Assembly (NCBI GenBank): GCA_050084515.1 | Contig: CM114274.1 | Span: 41,788,001-41,852,000 of the forward strand | Length of the DNA: 64,000 nucleotides | From: Blasia pusilla | Taxonomy: Eukaryota; Marchantiophyta; Marchantiopsida; Blasiales | Direction of reading: 5' to 3' | In this document: positions 18,251-30,858 of the stretch, in pieces | Layout: each line of letters starts with the position of its first letter | Numbering within the stretch: position 1 is the stretch's first letter | Translations under genes and position numbers: made by a program | The notes under the pieces: generated by a model | Database searches by the model: none | What the model was told of the DNA's origin: nothing | Seen by the model: only the letters and a program-made list of their open reading frames with translations

Positions 18251-19973
18251 TAACTGTTTTTCAAAAACATAGATACTCATTTACCGAAACTTATTTACCG
18301 AACTGAAGTTCCGGCACAATGAAGATGTTTGCAATGAAGATCGTACTTTACTGTGAAAAGATGAACTTCGAGACAACAGGTCGATGAATTACACTTAGTA
18401 ACATCTAGTTAGGGAAACCGGGTGGATGAACGGCACAAGGAAGCATTTTTCCATTTCTTTCCATTCTATCCGCTGCCTCTCTTCAGCATGCGACTACATG
18501 GACTAGCCTGTCCACAGATGGTGGTGAAGAGTAGGCCCTGGAGTGCCAGAAAGCAAAGATTCCGAACTAGTTGAAACAGTTCTGAGGGCTACATGCCGCA
18601 GAGCGTCTCTCTTCGTCCATCCGGAAAGCATTGTCTAGTCGCAATCTACCCGACGCCCTTGAGTACGTCATGAACTCATACATTCGCTCTCTTACTTGTA
18701 GAAATCCTTCAATCCTTCCTGATTCACCCAAGATCGTGTAACCTGGCACCGTTTGTAATGGTGTCTATGCCAGAAAATTATGATAACACGCTTTTTTATG
18801 TTCAAGTGCAGTCCACGGGGAGACGTCGCAACTCGCAATCGTCGATTCCCGTCGTGCTTTCGGGTGCTCCGATTACCAGATCATGATGAGCACAGCTATT
18901 CACGGAATTCGACTGAATCTCGCTATCTAGACTCAGTCAGCAGAAATTATCTCTCTTTCTGTAGACTTAGAATTGGGATTCTCATATTCTGTATCGAAAA
19001 TCCGATCTCTCCCTAGAGATCCGGAATCGAGGTTCTCTATCTTGAAATTTAGGGTTTGAGGGTTCCAAGCACTTTCAGATTTATGTCTTTTACGGTCGGT
19101 GTTAACGTGTTCGAAGGAGTACTGGTGGTGAACATCAATCATGACCTCTTCAGATGGAGATTTGTCTAGATGCAGAGTAGAGTGCAGATATTACTTTCCA
19201 GCTCACTAGCTAGATTTTCAAGCGTTTCTACGTTTCTAGAGGTTCTACTCGTCAGCGGGGTTGAGAGCTTAGAGCCAGAAAGTCCTTAGTTCTATCCGTT
19301 CATAAGATCAGTCAATGGATTTAGAATTAAGTATACGACTCTTAGTCGCCCTTCCGTTGGTCTTGTATTGTTGTATTTCAGGAATTAGGTGAACAACGCG
19401 GCAATCTTTATTCACGACAGTACCCGTGAATAGTCGTACGAGGGGGCAAAGAAAACTCTGGACACAAGTTGCTCTGGAGAGCAGAGACCGACGGATCGAT
19501 TATCACCTCTGCTTGGACTCTCTCCACACGGAGGACGTTTTATCAACGTTACCGCGAGATTTGGACAGTTCAAGCTTAGATGCAACCAAAAATTCCTTCA
19601 TTTTCCTATCGGGCTCTCCGGAGTCTATCGACTCTCTCCCCAGAATCGCGCAATCGTTAGTCGCTTGGGTTTCTGAAACATCTAGTCGAAGGTTGTGTCC
19701 ATAAGAAATGGTCAGAATGTGCCCACGATCACTTTTTGGAATGCTTCAGATCTTCCCACCTTAATCGAACTAGTTCGTTTCACCTTTTCCTTTGAACTAG
19801 TGATTGTAATCTCGATACTAGAGTCTCTCTGCCCTTAAACTACATGGATCAGTTTCGAGCTCACTGCGCTGGGCTCAACTGTAGAGGTTTTCGATTACCA
19901 GTCAGTTTTCAGGTGTACAAAGCTATGTCTTCAGTTAATATAACAGGATACGCTTGTTTTTTTTTTTTGAAGA

Positions 19974-20210
19974 TTTTTTTATGACTAATTCTGGCGTTGA
20001 ATTTATCATCTCTGCAATTGGTGCAGACTTTAACGCCGGTGTAAAGAGGCAGGGGAACAACTGAGGGATGCGGAAAATTCGTCTGGAAAAGTTGAGTTCA
20101 TTGGTGGGCGAGTGGGTAGACAATACCAAGTCCCAACCACGAAGATGAGGGTCCAAGATTCACTTCCACTACATGGATTCGAAGCTCGTTCTGAATTACC
20201 ATTCGCGTAT
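19974..20210 (+). pseudogene. Unrecognised coding module, copy 1
   Basis: With one frameshift it reads an N-part with NSGVEFIISAIGADFNAG and then VEFIGGRVGRQYQVPTTKMR. The copy on the other strand at 21075-21325 aligns residue by residue (NSDGEFAVREIVQNFRFG; VAFIGGQVAREYQVATEMGL). Similar protein but diverged DNA points to past coding constraint. Product unknown. Confidence 0.4.
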
Positions 20211-21074
20211 CTGCGCCTGGTCAATCACTCTGCAGCTCACCGGGGCAATTACTTTACCTGAACTACATATGCCCGGCTCTGAAAGCACGAACATGAGTAA
20301 TTTCGCCGGACGCAGGACCACTCGTGAAGGTGCTGATCCGGCAGTGTGGCTTGCGCTGCTTCTGGAGTAATTTATTTTCTTCAAAAAGGGGAGATACAGT
20401 GATCAGATCATCGCATTCCCACTTAATAACCATACACAAGTTCTCTCCACCAAACGCAGTCCTACATCAGACCGGCAGAAGTGAGGGATCTGGAAATCCT
20501 CGAACCAAGACACACATTTGCCTACTTCTGAAAAGGACTAGAAGGTCAGATCTTAGCCTCTTCCCCTACTCGAGTCGAAATAAACTTGTTTGCTCCTTTC
20601 GTTGTGAGAGAGCCTAAACGCCCTCTTCCAAATTCTTTTTACAAGTTTTATCCAATCCAGCAATTTTCCAACAAAATCGAAGTTAGGGGAACCCTCGATT
20701 GTGAAAAGCTCTCGAGAATTGATGATTATCCGGAATCTAGAGTCTTAACTGCGAATTCCTTCGTACTAAAAGGTCAAAGGAGCACGCGATTTGTTAGTGC
20801 CCTCCGCCGCCGTAAGCAACCCGCGGAGTTGGAGAACTTATTGCCAGCGCGTATTCATGAGGCCTATGGCTTCACCTTGCGAATCGGAATTGGGTGCAAA
20901 ACTGATACAATCGATCATTGGGGTGCGTCAGACTACAAATGCCGAACAAGATCTAAATTAATGAGGCCTATGATCGTCACGATGCATTCGAAGCCTGTCA
21001 ATCCACAGAGTGACATGATCGTTAAGGTGCATCGGACTGGAGGAAAAGCAGAGAGAACTCATAAGAAAAAGAAA

Positions 21075-21325
21075 TGGCTTAAAAATAGATCAATTCAGGA
21101 AGAGCTTCAACTCCGCGTAAAACGCGTACATCTTTCAGCCCCATTTCTGTGGCGACTTGGTATTCTCTAGCCACTTGCCCACCAATGAATGCAACGTCTC
21201 CAGACTCAAATTCTCCATATCCCTCATTGTTCGCCTTCCTCTGTACTTCCGAACCTGAAATTCTGCACAATTTCTCGAACGGCAAATTCACCGTCAGAAT
21301 TCACCATCATCAAATCTTCAAAAGG
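21075..21325 (-). pseudogene. Unrecognised coding module, copy 2 (inverted)
   Basis: The minus-strand counterpart of 19974-20210, about 0.9 kb away in opposite orientation. Both copies have a frame break at the same place, between the NS-DGEF half and the FIGG half. This could mean an intron or a shared old frameshift. Confidence 0.4.
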
Positions 21326-22499
21326 ATGAGCGTACCCTGTTACCCCAAACTTGCAGACATGGCTTTTTTATACTACCAGGAAACTGAAAGATCGTAGGTA
21401 ATCATCATCGACCTCTACCGTTGAGCGGAGCTAGTTCATAGACCCCTTTCGGAAAGTTCGGTGAAATCGAGCTTGTGAACAATCCTCGACGTCCACTGCG
21501 AAGCGGGATTTTTTGAATGTGAGCTCCAAACTGATCGACGCCGTTGAGAGGCAGAGAGGAGGTTTAAACTTTCTGGTTTAAAATACGTGTTATGGGTTAG
21601 TTCGACGGTGGGGTGAAGGTACTAAGTTCAATCGGGCACAATCTTAGCGCGGCAGTTTAGGGCTTTCGTGATCTTATGGACACAACTTTCAACTAGTAGA
21701 AGGTTTCGAAACCAAAGCGGGTGACAAGCAGTCCCACTCTGGCTAGCTACTCGATATCCTAAGAAACCCGCACTGGGAAAATGAAGGATTCTTGCCAGTA
21801 AGTTCCGAATGTGGCAAATTTAGTATACAGTTGAAATGGCAAAGGTAGAACCAATCGTGACACTTCTTTCCGCATTCTAGAGTTGCGGTAGTGCCACCCA
21901 GTAATAGAACCAGATCAGTAGTGTTACGCCAACAAGGCTCAACGACTGATATATATTTTTTCGTTATTTGGGAGGGGCCGCGCGAACGCGAGCCCCAGCT
22001 ATCACAAATTATGACGTGCATTTTCTCCTTGGAGAAATGCTAGGAGACTCCCTACCGTAGTGCAATGGTAGAACGTCTCCTAGGTCATCGGCCTTCCTGC
22101 TCACCGATAGGCCCCGCCCAGGTAAGTATACAAACTCTTCAACTCAAGCAGTACTTATAGAGCAGCTTCTCCTATCAGATGTTCTCCGCTTATGGTTTAA
22201 TATTTCTTCTACCCGAGAACCATCACAGAACAGTCGTCCCTACGTTATCCCGGCCCCATCCTGACGTTGAGATCCTTGCCGACGCTACCTACATTTAGCT
22301 GGACAGACTTATCACAGTAGTGGGGAATCCCATAGTCATACTAATTTTAGCACCGTAAAAAGTAGCGACGCGGTTGGTGGTGTACTCCGTGGTCACCCAC
22401 TGTGCGTGTTAGCCCTTGGCTAAGTACACCGCTATGTGCAGCCGGAGGTTCTGTCTATCATCGTATTATTAAGTGCGTTAGTCTTTATTCTCCCGTACT

Positions 22500-23552
22500 A
22501 AGGCAACGTATGAATTCTTTTCGTTTTTTAATTTTTGTTTGATTTTTTTATACTCAGTCAAAATTTAATAGAAAATAGGTTCTAGTAATTAGTTTAATTT
22601 TTATTTTAAAATAAATAATTTTTATTTTTGATAAATTCACTTCTTTCACATGACCAATTTATTTTTAAATTTTTAAATTAAAAATTATTATTTCAATACT
22701 TAGGAAAAAACTAAAAGTTTTCATTTCAAGTTAATTTTGGAAGGGAAATTACATTCTACTTCAGAAAAAAATGAAAAAAAGATAAGATTTAGATGAGGGA
22801 AAATTTTATTCTTCAAATTTCTGAAAAAAAAATTTAAAATTTAAAACTTTAATTTTGAGGAATTTCTAAAGAATATTATGAGCCAAAACTTGGGTCAAAA
22901 TGAGTGAATGGTTTCTTACTAATTGAGAGATGGGGGTTGGAAATATAAGGATAACTGAATTAAATATTATTATTTCATGATTATTCATATATTTATGCAA
23001 AACTTATCTTTACTATTTATTTGTCATCTTTATAATTTCAACATGTGTTTGATGTAATGTTTCATTATAATTTTTATCTCCTTTGATCTGATTGATTACA
23101 TAAATTACTGCATTGCACGATAAATATATCACTTAGTCTATTATTATTTCTTAACTATTCATGTGTGGTTCCAAATGGTTTAAAATTCTCATTTAGAGTA
23201 AGCTTAATTTGGATCCCTTATCAAAATTAGGTGGTTTAATTTTCCTTGTATCCCACGAGGACGTTTTTGCAGCATCAAGAAAATATCTTCGTCTTATCCA
23301 AGAAAGAAATAAAATAAATTGCCCTTTGAGAGGGGTGGGAGAGAAAGTAATTAGTAAACACATGGATAGCCTAGATGGAAAGAAACAAGGAGTGTTTGAA
23401 GAGGCTGTAAAGAAAAACCATTATCTCAACCTATATTATCTTTGTGGATTTTTTTAAAATTTTAGAACTCATATTTTATTGGCTATGCATGAAAATAAAG
23501 TCCCTAATGTAAGATAAATAAATCAGATTTTTATTGAAAAATTTTCAATTAC
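22500..23552. other. AT-rich spacer, possible exon fragment at 23209-23457
   Basis: Very AT-rich. The plus frame 23209-23457 (82 codons; SHEDVFAASRKYLRLIQERNKINC) has protein-like composition that stands out from its surroundings, but I cannot assign it. It could be a gene fragment. Confidence 0.3.
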
Positions 23553-24580
23553 ATATGAGAAAGTCATCGCTCTCACTCTTATACCCTTGGGAAGAGCCTC
23601 CCCAAAAATAGCCCTCCCAACGGTAACCTACGTGCAAAGATTATCGGGTGACCGTTGACTCGATCAACGGGTCATCTCGTGAACTAAAACCCAAAATAGG
23701 AAAATCGCTATAAATGACGTTCTTGACACAGCAGATCTATCACCAGCCTCATCCGACATCTCGAGACGAAGTTACATCCAAACAACCCGCTAACGTTGAC
23801 ACTATAGAACTCTACCTACATCAAAATAAGAGGTGACAGCTATCATGCACATAAACATCGCTACACAATCCACATCATCGGTCACATCTACACACCACAC
23901 CACACCGATCTTCCCCAATATACAAGTATATCCACACATAAATGAAATACACTCACGCGTTTACACTGATATCCCACAACCGTCCCCCTAGCTAGCAGTT
24001 GGGTCCCCCTAACTTCAAATAGTAAACACATATGTACATGATATGATCTACTATCCTATACATATCTAGCATCATCTGTGTTGGCATCCCTATAGCACTG
24101 CACCAACCCACCGTGTTGATCCCTACCAAGAGATCTAACACTCTCGTACCCTACTTCAAACGCTACCACACAACACGTGTGGTACTCAAAGATATGAAGT
24201 CTCCATCCTAAGAGCACGACCGTCACTTGACTCTATCAACTCTAAGACACAGGCACGTCTCCACGCCTGCCTCTCAAGCTCATCTGCACTCTACGCAACT
24301 CAACGCTCATCCCCAAGAACAATAAAGAAGCTTTGCATCATGGGTAGAGACACCCACCCTGGCATGTCTCTCCGTAGGACTATCCACTATGAGAATATCC
24401 TCCACACGTGTGCTCCTCTACCCAAACCCTCCTGATCAACTAACATCACCTGTGAATGCTGCCAAAGTGGTCACCGTATCCTTATGTGGTCGACCACCAC
24501 TACCCCCTGCAAACTGCACCGGTAGATGGCTCACCCGTCCATCACCCGATCACAATCCTCGTCGTTAAGAAATCGTCTCC
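23553..24580 (-). mobile_element. E2, 3' part of an internally deleted DNMT/PHD gypsy element
   Basis: The minus strand gives the Pol linker after the protease (SGDGRVSHLPVQFAGG, matching SGDERMSQVPMRF of E1) and a decayed methyltransferase motif I (TRVLDLLVGIN, near 24105-24150). It then jumps straight into the 3' non-coding segment, B1 (about 23841-24000) and the start of A2 (23838 downwards), truncated at about 23553. RT, RNase H, integrase and PHD are deleted. The other half of E2 is at 46892-50150. E3 sits between them with TCTCC on both sides. Confidence 0.85.
24105..24580 (-). pseudogene. E2 linker and remnant of methyltransferase motif I
   Basis: The minus-strand reading contains several stops but aligns over about 110 codons with the E1 segment 5820-6270 (AAFTGDV, SPTERHARVGVSTHDAKLLY, RVLDLLVGIN). 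The alignment ends inside motif I, which is therefore the left edge of the internal deletion. Confidence 0.7.
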
Positions 24581-24582
24581 TT

Positions 24583-25098
24583 TGTCATGTCTTTTAGGAT
24601 AGATCGGTGAGATGTAGTAGAGCGCCTTTGTGAGTAGTGGAGGACAGGCTCAATAGGTCGAGAATGACCTGCTAAGGCCCTGGGAAACCTGAGAGAGCAG
24701 GTTTCCCCTTCGTTTCGGCTCATTTGGAGCCATATTGAGGAACTTAATATTTTTGGTAAGTACCATTTTTACCATATGATTGACTTTGTATTTTTGGTAA
24801 GTGGCCCTGGACCTCCTATATCAGGTCAAGAGCCAAGGAGGTGACTTGGGAGAATAAGTTACCATGGAGAGAGCTTGGGAGAAGGGAGGGGTATACCTCA
24901 AGGAGAGAGAGCTTGAGAGCTCATTCTCTTTTTGTTGAACTTCTTGGCATAAGGCGGCGGAGCTATGGTCTCTTGCCTTGTGAGTGTAACCCAAGCCTCT
25001 CATAAGGAGAGTGGGTTTGGTTTGACATGAGAGAGAGAGTGCACACCTTTGAGAGCTATGGTGTGAGATGGTGTAGAGAGAGATTGGATCTTACTTTA
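24583..25098 (+). repeat. E3 block A1
   Basis: 516 bases, copied at 46251-46764. Similarity ends abruptly at TTACTTTA; no B sequence follows. It has stem-loops at 24682-24707 (arms GGGAAACCTG/CAGGTTTCCC), 24717-24731 (GGCTC/GAGCC) and 24839-24863. Confidence 0.92.
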
Positions 25099-26891
25099 CA
25101 AAGAGAGAATGAGAGAGCTTCATGGGGGAGCTCGCTAGTCACTCACTGTTTTTGCAGGTTGGGACCATGTTCCCCATTCAGCGGCTCATGGGAGTGCTCA
25201 CCGGAGCAAAAGCCGCTTTGATTGTTCTTTGCATTTGCCGATTTTTCGTGTGGAAGAGTGGCACGCGGAAGCACTGCCCAATTTCTGATAGGGATTGATT
25301 ATGGGGGCGGGTTGCCTCATGTCGGTGCTCTCGGGATGACCATGTAGCTTGACGATTTGTATTTTTACAGGTTTTATATTTTCGTTGGGAGAAATCAGCG
25401 CGGAAGCGCTGCCAAATTTTTTATAGGAGAAAGAGACATTGGGCTTTACGACAGTCCCCGCCTGGTTTTACTAGAATGTCCAATTCCAAATATTTTTTAA
25501 GGTTTTCGTAGATTATGAAGCTGTACAGGTTGTACAACAAACAATGTGCAATTTGGAGTTGCGAGTAAAAAGTAATGGTCAATCTTGCAAAACTGCCATT
25601 GCTAGGCAATTTTTAGGGTTAAATTGTTCAAACCCTAAACCAGCCGCCACGCCGGAGGCGGCTGTTGCCGTCATAGTCACCGTCACCGGTCAATGGTCAA
25701 CCATCACCGTCAATGGTCAACGGTCATCATCAACGATCAATTGTCAGCGTCAACGGTCAACGGTCTGTCGTCACCATCAACGGTCCACCGTCCACCGTCC
25801 ACCATCGGCCGTTGCCGTCGCCCAGCGCTGCTCAGAGCCGCATTCGGCTGTTGTCCACCTTTTGGTTACCATTGCCGCTATTACGAAGTGGAGGGTCTTC
25901 CATGATCAGCGTTGATTCTCTGACTTGCGCCGCCACGACGTACTTTGGTTTGGCCGCCATCGTTATCGCAGTTTCGTCATCAACCAGTGATGGTAGATGA
26001 CCTCCAATTATGGTGTTTGAGTTTTGATTTCATGTTGCTATGTTGTGATTGGTAGCCGCTTGACGACGATTGAGTACCCTGCCATGACGCCCGTAGCCGC
26101 ACCGCGCCGCAGATTGCCGCGCCGTGCTGCTCGTGGCCGCACCGCACCGTCTTGATCGCGGAGCCGCACCATCGTTGTGGAGCAAAGTGTGGGTTTATTG
26201 TTGATTGAGGAGGATATGCCGTCAAGTGCTGCATCCCACCATCGAGGGCCATGCCGTTCGTAGCCGTTCTGTACCGCCTACAACGCCGTACCGTTTTGTT
26301 GGAACCGCACTATCCATCGAGGAGTTTTGAGAAGCGTCAGTACGGGAGGAGTATGACTTGCTGATTGGAGGAGTTATCTCCACGACCGAGTTAGGGTCAA
26401 GATTTGCAGTTGCCGAGGAGCGACATCGACATATGTTCAGGTTACCCATTCTGGTCCTTTACCCTGCACGCGTGAGGGATTCTGGGATTTAGGTAGTTTT
26501 TTTGGGGATATTGGGTTGTGTGGATGTTGAGAGCATCATTTATGTATGTGGTTTAGGGGACATAGACTTGTGTGGGATGTCCGAAGTTGAGGGTAGGTTG
26601 TCGATGAGATGATAGCTTGGTCGATTTTCCGCACCACGTCGCTTGTTGCCGCACGTTACACGTCTCGGGGAGGGAGAGTGTAGATCGAGTGCCGCATGTT
26701 TGGGATGAGTGATTTAGGGATTACTCGCGAGGTTGAGAGTGATTTTGTGAGAGGGGCATGAGGGCCCTCACGGCGTCCTTTCAGGATTTTGAGAGGCGAG
26801 GTAATGGACCTGAGAGTAGCTTTGGAGGGTTACCCGGAGTGGTGCGAGGTTTCGAGGATCTCCACGTGAGAGCCCACCTCGATCTCCTTCT
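25099..26891 (+). other. E3 leader with tandem GGTCAA motifs
   Basis: No coding potential is recognised. At 25685-25810 the motif GGTCAA(C/T) is repeated many times (ACCGTCAATGGTCAACGG-like). CGCGGAAGC-GCTGCC occurs twice (25263-25285 and 25399-25415). A GCCGCACCG-rich stretch lies at 26085-26175. TTTTTGCAG at 25150 and TTTTTACAG at 25370 could be intron acceptors in the leader. Confidence 0.5.
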
Positions 26892-28425
26892 ATGTCATCT
26901 TTAGACAAGGAGGAGCGTGTAGAGGAGTGTGTTAGTGATCCACCATACACATTGAGTGGTCCTACCAGTTGGGCGTACGAGATGGACAACCGGGGTAGAG
27001 GACCGCGTAGGTTTTCGGGTGCTGTAGGCACCATAGAGTTACACGACTTCATTGCGGAGTTTAGGAGTTGGTGTGACTCACAGCGGGCTAGGAACTCTAG
27101 AGAGTTTAACCCGTTCATAGCATGGAACGGTATGTTCTAGCATTTAGAGGGGGTACCTATGGACGATTACCATGAGTTCTCCCACAAATATGCCCAGGAG
27201 ATTGAGGCATGGCAGCTCTACTATGACCCACACTATGTGTCATGGACGGAGCCGTTCCTAGATGAGGAGGAGGAGTCAGGAGAGGCTACTTCCTCTTCCA
27301 CTAGTGATGTTTTAGGAGGGGTCTCTCGATTTGGAGTAGTTGCGCCGTCTAGTCAGGTTCGTCCCACGTTCAACCCCGTGGTTGAGCTCTTTGCTGAGTT
27401 GAGGGCGAGCTACCAAGGGGTACGGACGGAGAAGTTGCGGAGCATCCACGACTTCCAAACGCGCCCGGGTGAGAGTTTGCGTGAGGCTTACACTCGCTTG
27501 CGCTGGTTGATCAGTGTCACTCAGGGGGTGACAGAGGCTCAGGCTATCTAGTCATGGTACGCGATGTTGGACGGGACCCTCTGGACACGGGTGCAGGAGG
27601 GGGTGCTTCTTATGAATGCCTCGCCTACGTTGAGAGATGTTTTTAGGACCGCCGAGAACATTGAGCGCAACATGGCGGAGGAGAGCGTATCCACCATGGG
27701 TTCTGGGCGAGAGCAGTCACGATTGCCTGCACTACCTGTGCAACAACGTGGACTCTAAGATAGGTCAATTGTGGCACCACGAGCTCAAGGAGGATACCGG
27801 GAGGGCGTGCCACAGAGACCTGCGCCTTCATATGCGGCTCAGCAGTAGCCGCCTACTATTACTTGTTGGTCATGTGGTGGAGCCCATCATCAGCGCGATT
27901 GCACTTGTCAAGGTCATGGATGTGAGCCTCAGCATGGAGGAGGAGATGGTGCTGCACCAAGAGGTTATCAGTGTGACTATTTTCAAAGGTATGGTCATAC
28001 ATGCGCCAGGTGTTTCAATTTACATCCTGAGTTACGTCCAGAAGGAGGGCCAGAGAAGGCACCAGAGCGAGTAGCCGGTCCGGGTGGGCTAGAGATCGTG
28101 CACCAGGTGGTCCCGTTGGGGGACAAGGAGCTGGAGTTGCCCGACACGGTGGTGGAGCTGCCCGTGGAGGAGGTAGAGTCCTACCACCTAGACGCGTCGA
28201 GGGAGATGCCGGTCATCAGGCTAGGATGGCTGCTCAGATACATCAGCTCCAGGAGGAGATTGCCGCTATGGCATTGAGATTACCCGATGTCGGATCCATG
28301 GCATCGACATCATATGGAGCAGCCAGAGATATGGAGGATCTTGGTTGGATGTGCGGGGTTGCCCAGATGGAGGCTGCCGTAGTTGTGACCCATGGAGCAG
28401 CCGCAGAGTTGGATCCACAGTGAGG
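26892..28425 (+). pseudogene. gag: E3 gag
   Basis: Reading from the ATG at 26892 gives the same Gag core as E1 (IELHDFIAEFRSWCD ... FIAWNGMF). TAG stops replace Gln at 27138-27140 and lie at 27549-27551, the same codon that is a stop in E1. After a frame change near 27750 a zinc knuckle is legible (CWSCGGAHHQRDC, about 27868-27906), followed by a second, damaged knuckle in which a Cys is Phe (CDYF). The C-terminal part reads to 28423. Confidence 0.82.
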
Positions 28426-28432
28426 GGAAGCC

Positions 28433-29086
28433 ATGAAACAAACTAGGCTTCCTCAGTCTTTCACGTTGTCCAAGGTGATGAGGACCCCATCGATGGGTCT
28501 TGATCAGAGTTCCTGGAGAGTTGGTGATATTGTTGGTGTGCACGCACGGAGGGCGGTGGGAGAAGCAAGTGCGACAACTCCTATTGTTGATGCTCACGAG
28601 GGGCATGTGTCGAGCACGTTGTTGGGGGAGGCCACCATTGTGTACCACGCTCCTTTATTTTTTGCTTCTCATGTTATGACGTTAGGGGGTACGCCCGCCG
28701 AGGCTTTTTGGCTGGCCGCTACGCTATGTGAGCATGGAGTTGGAGTTCCTGCATCACATTCAGAGGTGATTGCAGAGGAGGAGATGGACCTGCCCTTGGA
28801 GCGGATGCTCGGGCCGTCCACGTCAGATTCATGGCAGGCTGCGGCTGCGAGGATGGCAGAGATGCCCGCTAGACCCGCGATAGAGCGTGCCATGGCTTCT
28901 CTTGGTGTTGTGTTACTGGATAACCGAGGAGCGATCTTCCAGTTGGTGAGTCCCGGAGGTAGAGCTTTTAGTCCACAGCGGGTCTTGTTGGATTCAAGAG
29001 CGCAACCCCTGATGTTGGGGAAAGCGTCATTCAGAGGATTGGGCTTGACGAGAGCCGATGTGGAGCATTGTCCATTCCAAATATAG
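28433..29086 (+). pseudogene. pro: E3 protease region
   Basis: Open for 217 codons. The active-site segment reads VLLDSRAQPLMLGKASF (about 28981-29030). The Gly of D-S-G is replaced by Arg, which should inactivate a retropepsin. The frame ends TAG after CPFQI, at the same codon as the TAA in E1. Confidence 0.78.
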
Positions 29087-29092
29087 ACATCC

Positions 29093-30436
29093 TTGGATGG
29101 AGCAAGTACCACACAGTATATCACCCGACAAGAGGTTGTGGTGAGGATTTTCTGGGGACATCCTACAGATGAGTTCGTGGTGCGAGCCAAGGCGATAGTG
29201 AGTGATGCAGAGACCTACAAAGTTGGTGGAGCAGTGTTATACCCGATGGGGTTTGCCCTAGATTATTGGGAGGAGTCAGCGTCTTACAGACCAGGATGGC
29301 AGTCAAGTGATGGGCGCCTTTGCTCATTACCCATTTGATTCACAAGTGCAGTGATTGAGCAACGGCCACGAGAGATGGCGACCTTAGCAGCATTTAGCAA
29401 TGCCATCACTTGGCCTACTAATTTGATTGAGGGACATGTCCATGCAGAGGATACTCCCATTCCTGAAATTTCTATGGAGAGGAGTGTTATGGTAGCCGCA
29501 TCATTCCGTGGAGGAGAGGTGCCACTCTGGGGCTCGACTGAGGAGCTTCGATGATTGGCAGATGAGCACGTGCAGACCATGTGGAGCGAGGCGTTTGCAC
29601 CAAAGCATGACGGGTCTGAGGAACTCGAGGTAGTAGGGAGTGCTACGATGACACCCTTGGATATCACACCCATTGTGTGGTGTACCCCGGGGGAGGGTAT
29701 TCGAGTGTTAGATCTCTTTGGAGGGATAGCACCGGGTTAGCTGCTATTTTGCAGGCAAGAGTGCGAGTACAGCAGTGCATGTATGTGGAGAGTGATGATG
29801 TTGTGAGGCACGTCTCACTAAGATATGTGGCGCAGTTACGCCTACATTTTCCCGGCTTATTGTTTACGTCCGCGGTACAGGGGTACTAGAGTTCCCTACC
29901 GAGGGATATTTCGTTGTTGGGGGCGCAAGACTTAGAGCGAGTAGGGACCATTGATTTGGTCATTTCCAGTTGGCCATGTCAAGGCCAATCGAGTGTTGGA
30001 CAAGGCAGCAAGTTGGCTGAAACTCGGTCCAAGTTGTTTTGGGAGATGTTGAGGGTCTTACGGCAGTTGCAGGAGCACCAATCTCGTTCTCTAGCCTACA
30101 TTCTAGAGAATGTGCCAATCTTAGGAGACTGCATGTCACGGGTGGTGACGAGTGCTCATCAAGTGCGTGCATGGATCGGCCCAGCAGTGTTCTTGGATGC
30201 GGTGAATGTAGGTTCTAGCGCCCATCGCCCGCGTCTATGGTGGACCAACTTGGTGCCCCATGCTGTGTTACGGAGGGCGTATGCGAGAGTGGAGGGCCCC
30301 TTGCATTTGTTAGTGGATTCCATTCTGGATCCAAGTCATCGATCATAGGCAATGAGGCACGATGATTGACCACCATTGACTGTGGTCAACAAGGTAGGTA
30401 AGCTGCGGGTAGCCTTGCCCACGTTTGTGATTTTTC
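29093..30436 (+). pseudogene. E3 linker and methyltransferase motifs I-VIII
   Basis: The linker is 29093-29560. Motif I (VLDLFGGIA) at about 29705 has a one-base deletion that shifts the frame inside the cofactor loop. The rest continues in other frames: SSWPCQGQ with Cys at 29977-29979, RSKLFWEMLRVLR, ILENV (Glu 30106-30108) and AHRPRLWWTNL (about 30222-30255). Apart from the shift all key residues are kept, and Cys-IV to motif VIII is open for over 100 codons. The reading is cut at 30440 by the LTR-like insertion. Confidence 0.88.
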
Positions 30437-30845
30437 CCGCTGTCGTATAGTAAAATCAACCAGTGTGTAAACTCCTTCGTCATTAAGTGTTAGATAGAGT
30501 TTCATTAGTATTAAGTAAATTGGCTTAGAAAAAGGAGATTCTTATGTTTAAACCTCTTTATGGTGCCTCTTTTATGCGGGCCCAACTTTAGGAAAAGGAG
30601 GTAATAAATAAAAGATGACTTTATAAAAGTAAAGTAGTTGCTTTAATGAAAAGAAAAAGTAGTCTTGGTTGGTGGCTAGGTTAGTTGGGGTAATTTGGAA
30701 AATATCATGTGGGTAAAAGAGGATATTTTGGAAGAGATAAGAGGAAATCTACTTGTGTCAAAATGTGATTGGCTAAGCCTTCAGAGGAAGCCATGTGGCA
30801 CAAGATAAGATAAGCTCTATTTCGTACTCTTGTGGATCCCTTGTG

Positions 30846-30858
30846 AGTATATAAAGAG
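30846..30858 (+). promoter_or_regulatory. TATA-like box in the solo LTR
   Basis: GAGTATATAAAGAGG lies about 400 bases inside the insertion, as expected for an LTR promoter. Motif only. Confidence 0.45.

Larger units (their letters stand above)
18251..22500. other. Unassigned 4.2-kb region of balanced composition
   Basis: Base composition is clearly less AT-rich than the flanks (17250-18250 and 22500-23550), and short open frames occur on both strands; the longest is 194 codons on plus at 20586-21170. None resembles a family I know. The boundary to AT-rich DNA at about 22500 is sharp. It may be an old insertion or decayed gene(s). One internal homology is visible (19974-20210 against 21325-21075). 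Confidence 0.4.

Noticed and set aside
20586-21170. 194-codon plus-strand frame as a gene
   Set aside because: No family recognised, odd composition, and it overlaps the better supported minus-strand module at 21075-21325.
22050-22110. tRNA gene (GTAGTGCAATGGTAGA resembles an A box)
   Set aside because: No B box (GGTTCGA-type) and no acceptor-stem pairing within a sensible distance.
24583-25098. Ordinary 5' LTR of E3 with B lost by deletion
   Set aside because: E1, from another subfamily, shows the same absence of B after A1, so a private deletion is unlikely; kept as the main alternative to test.
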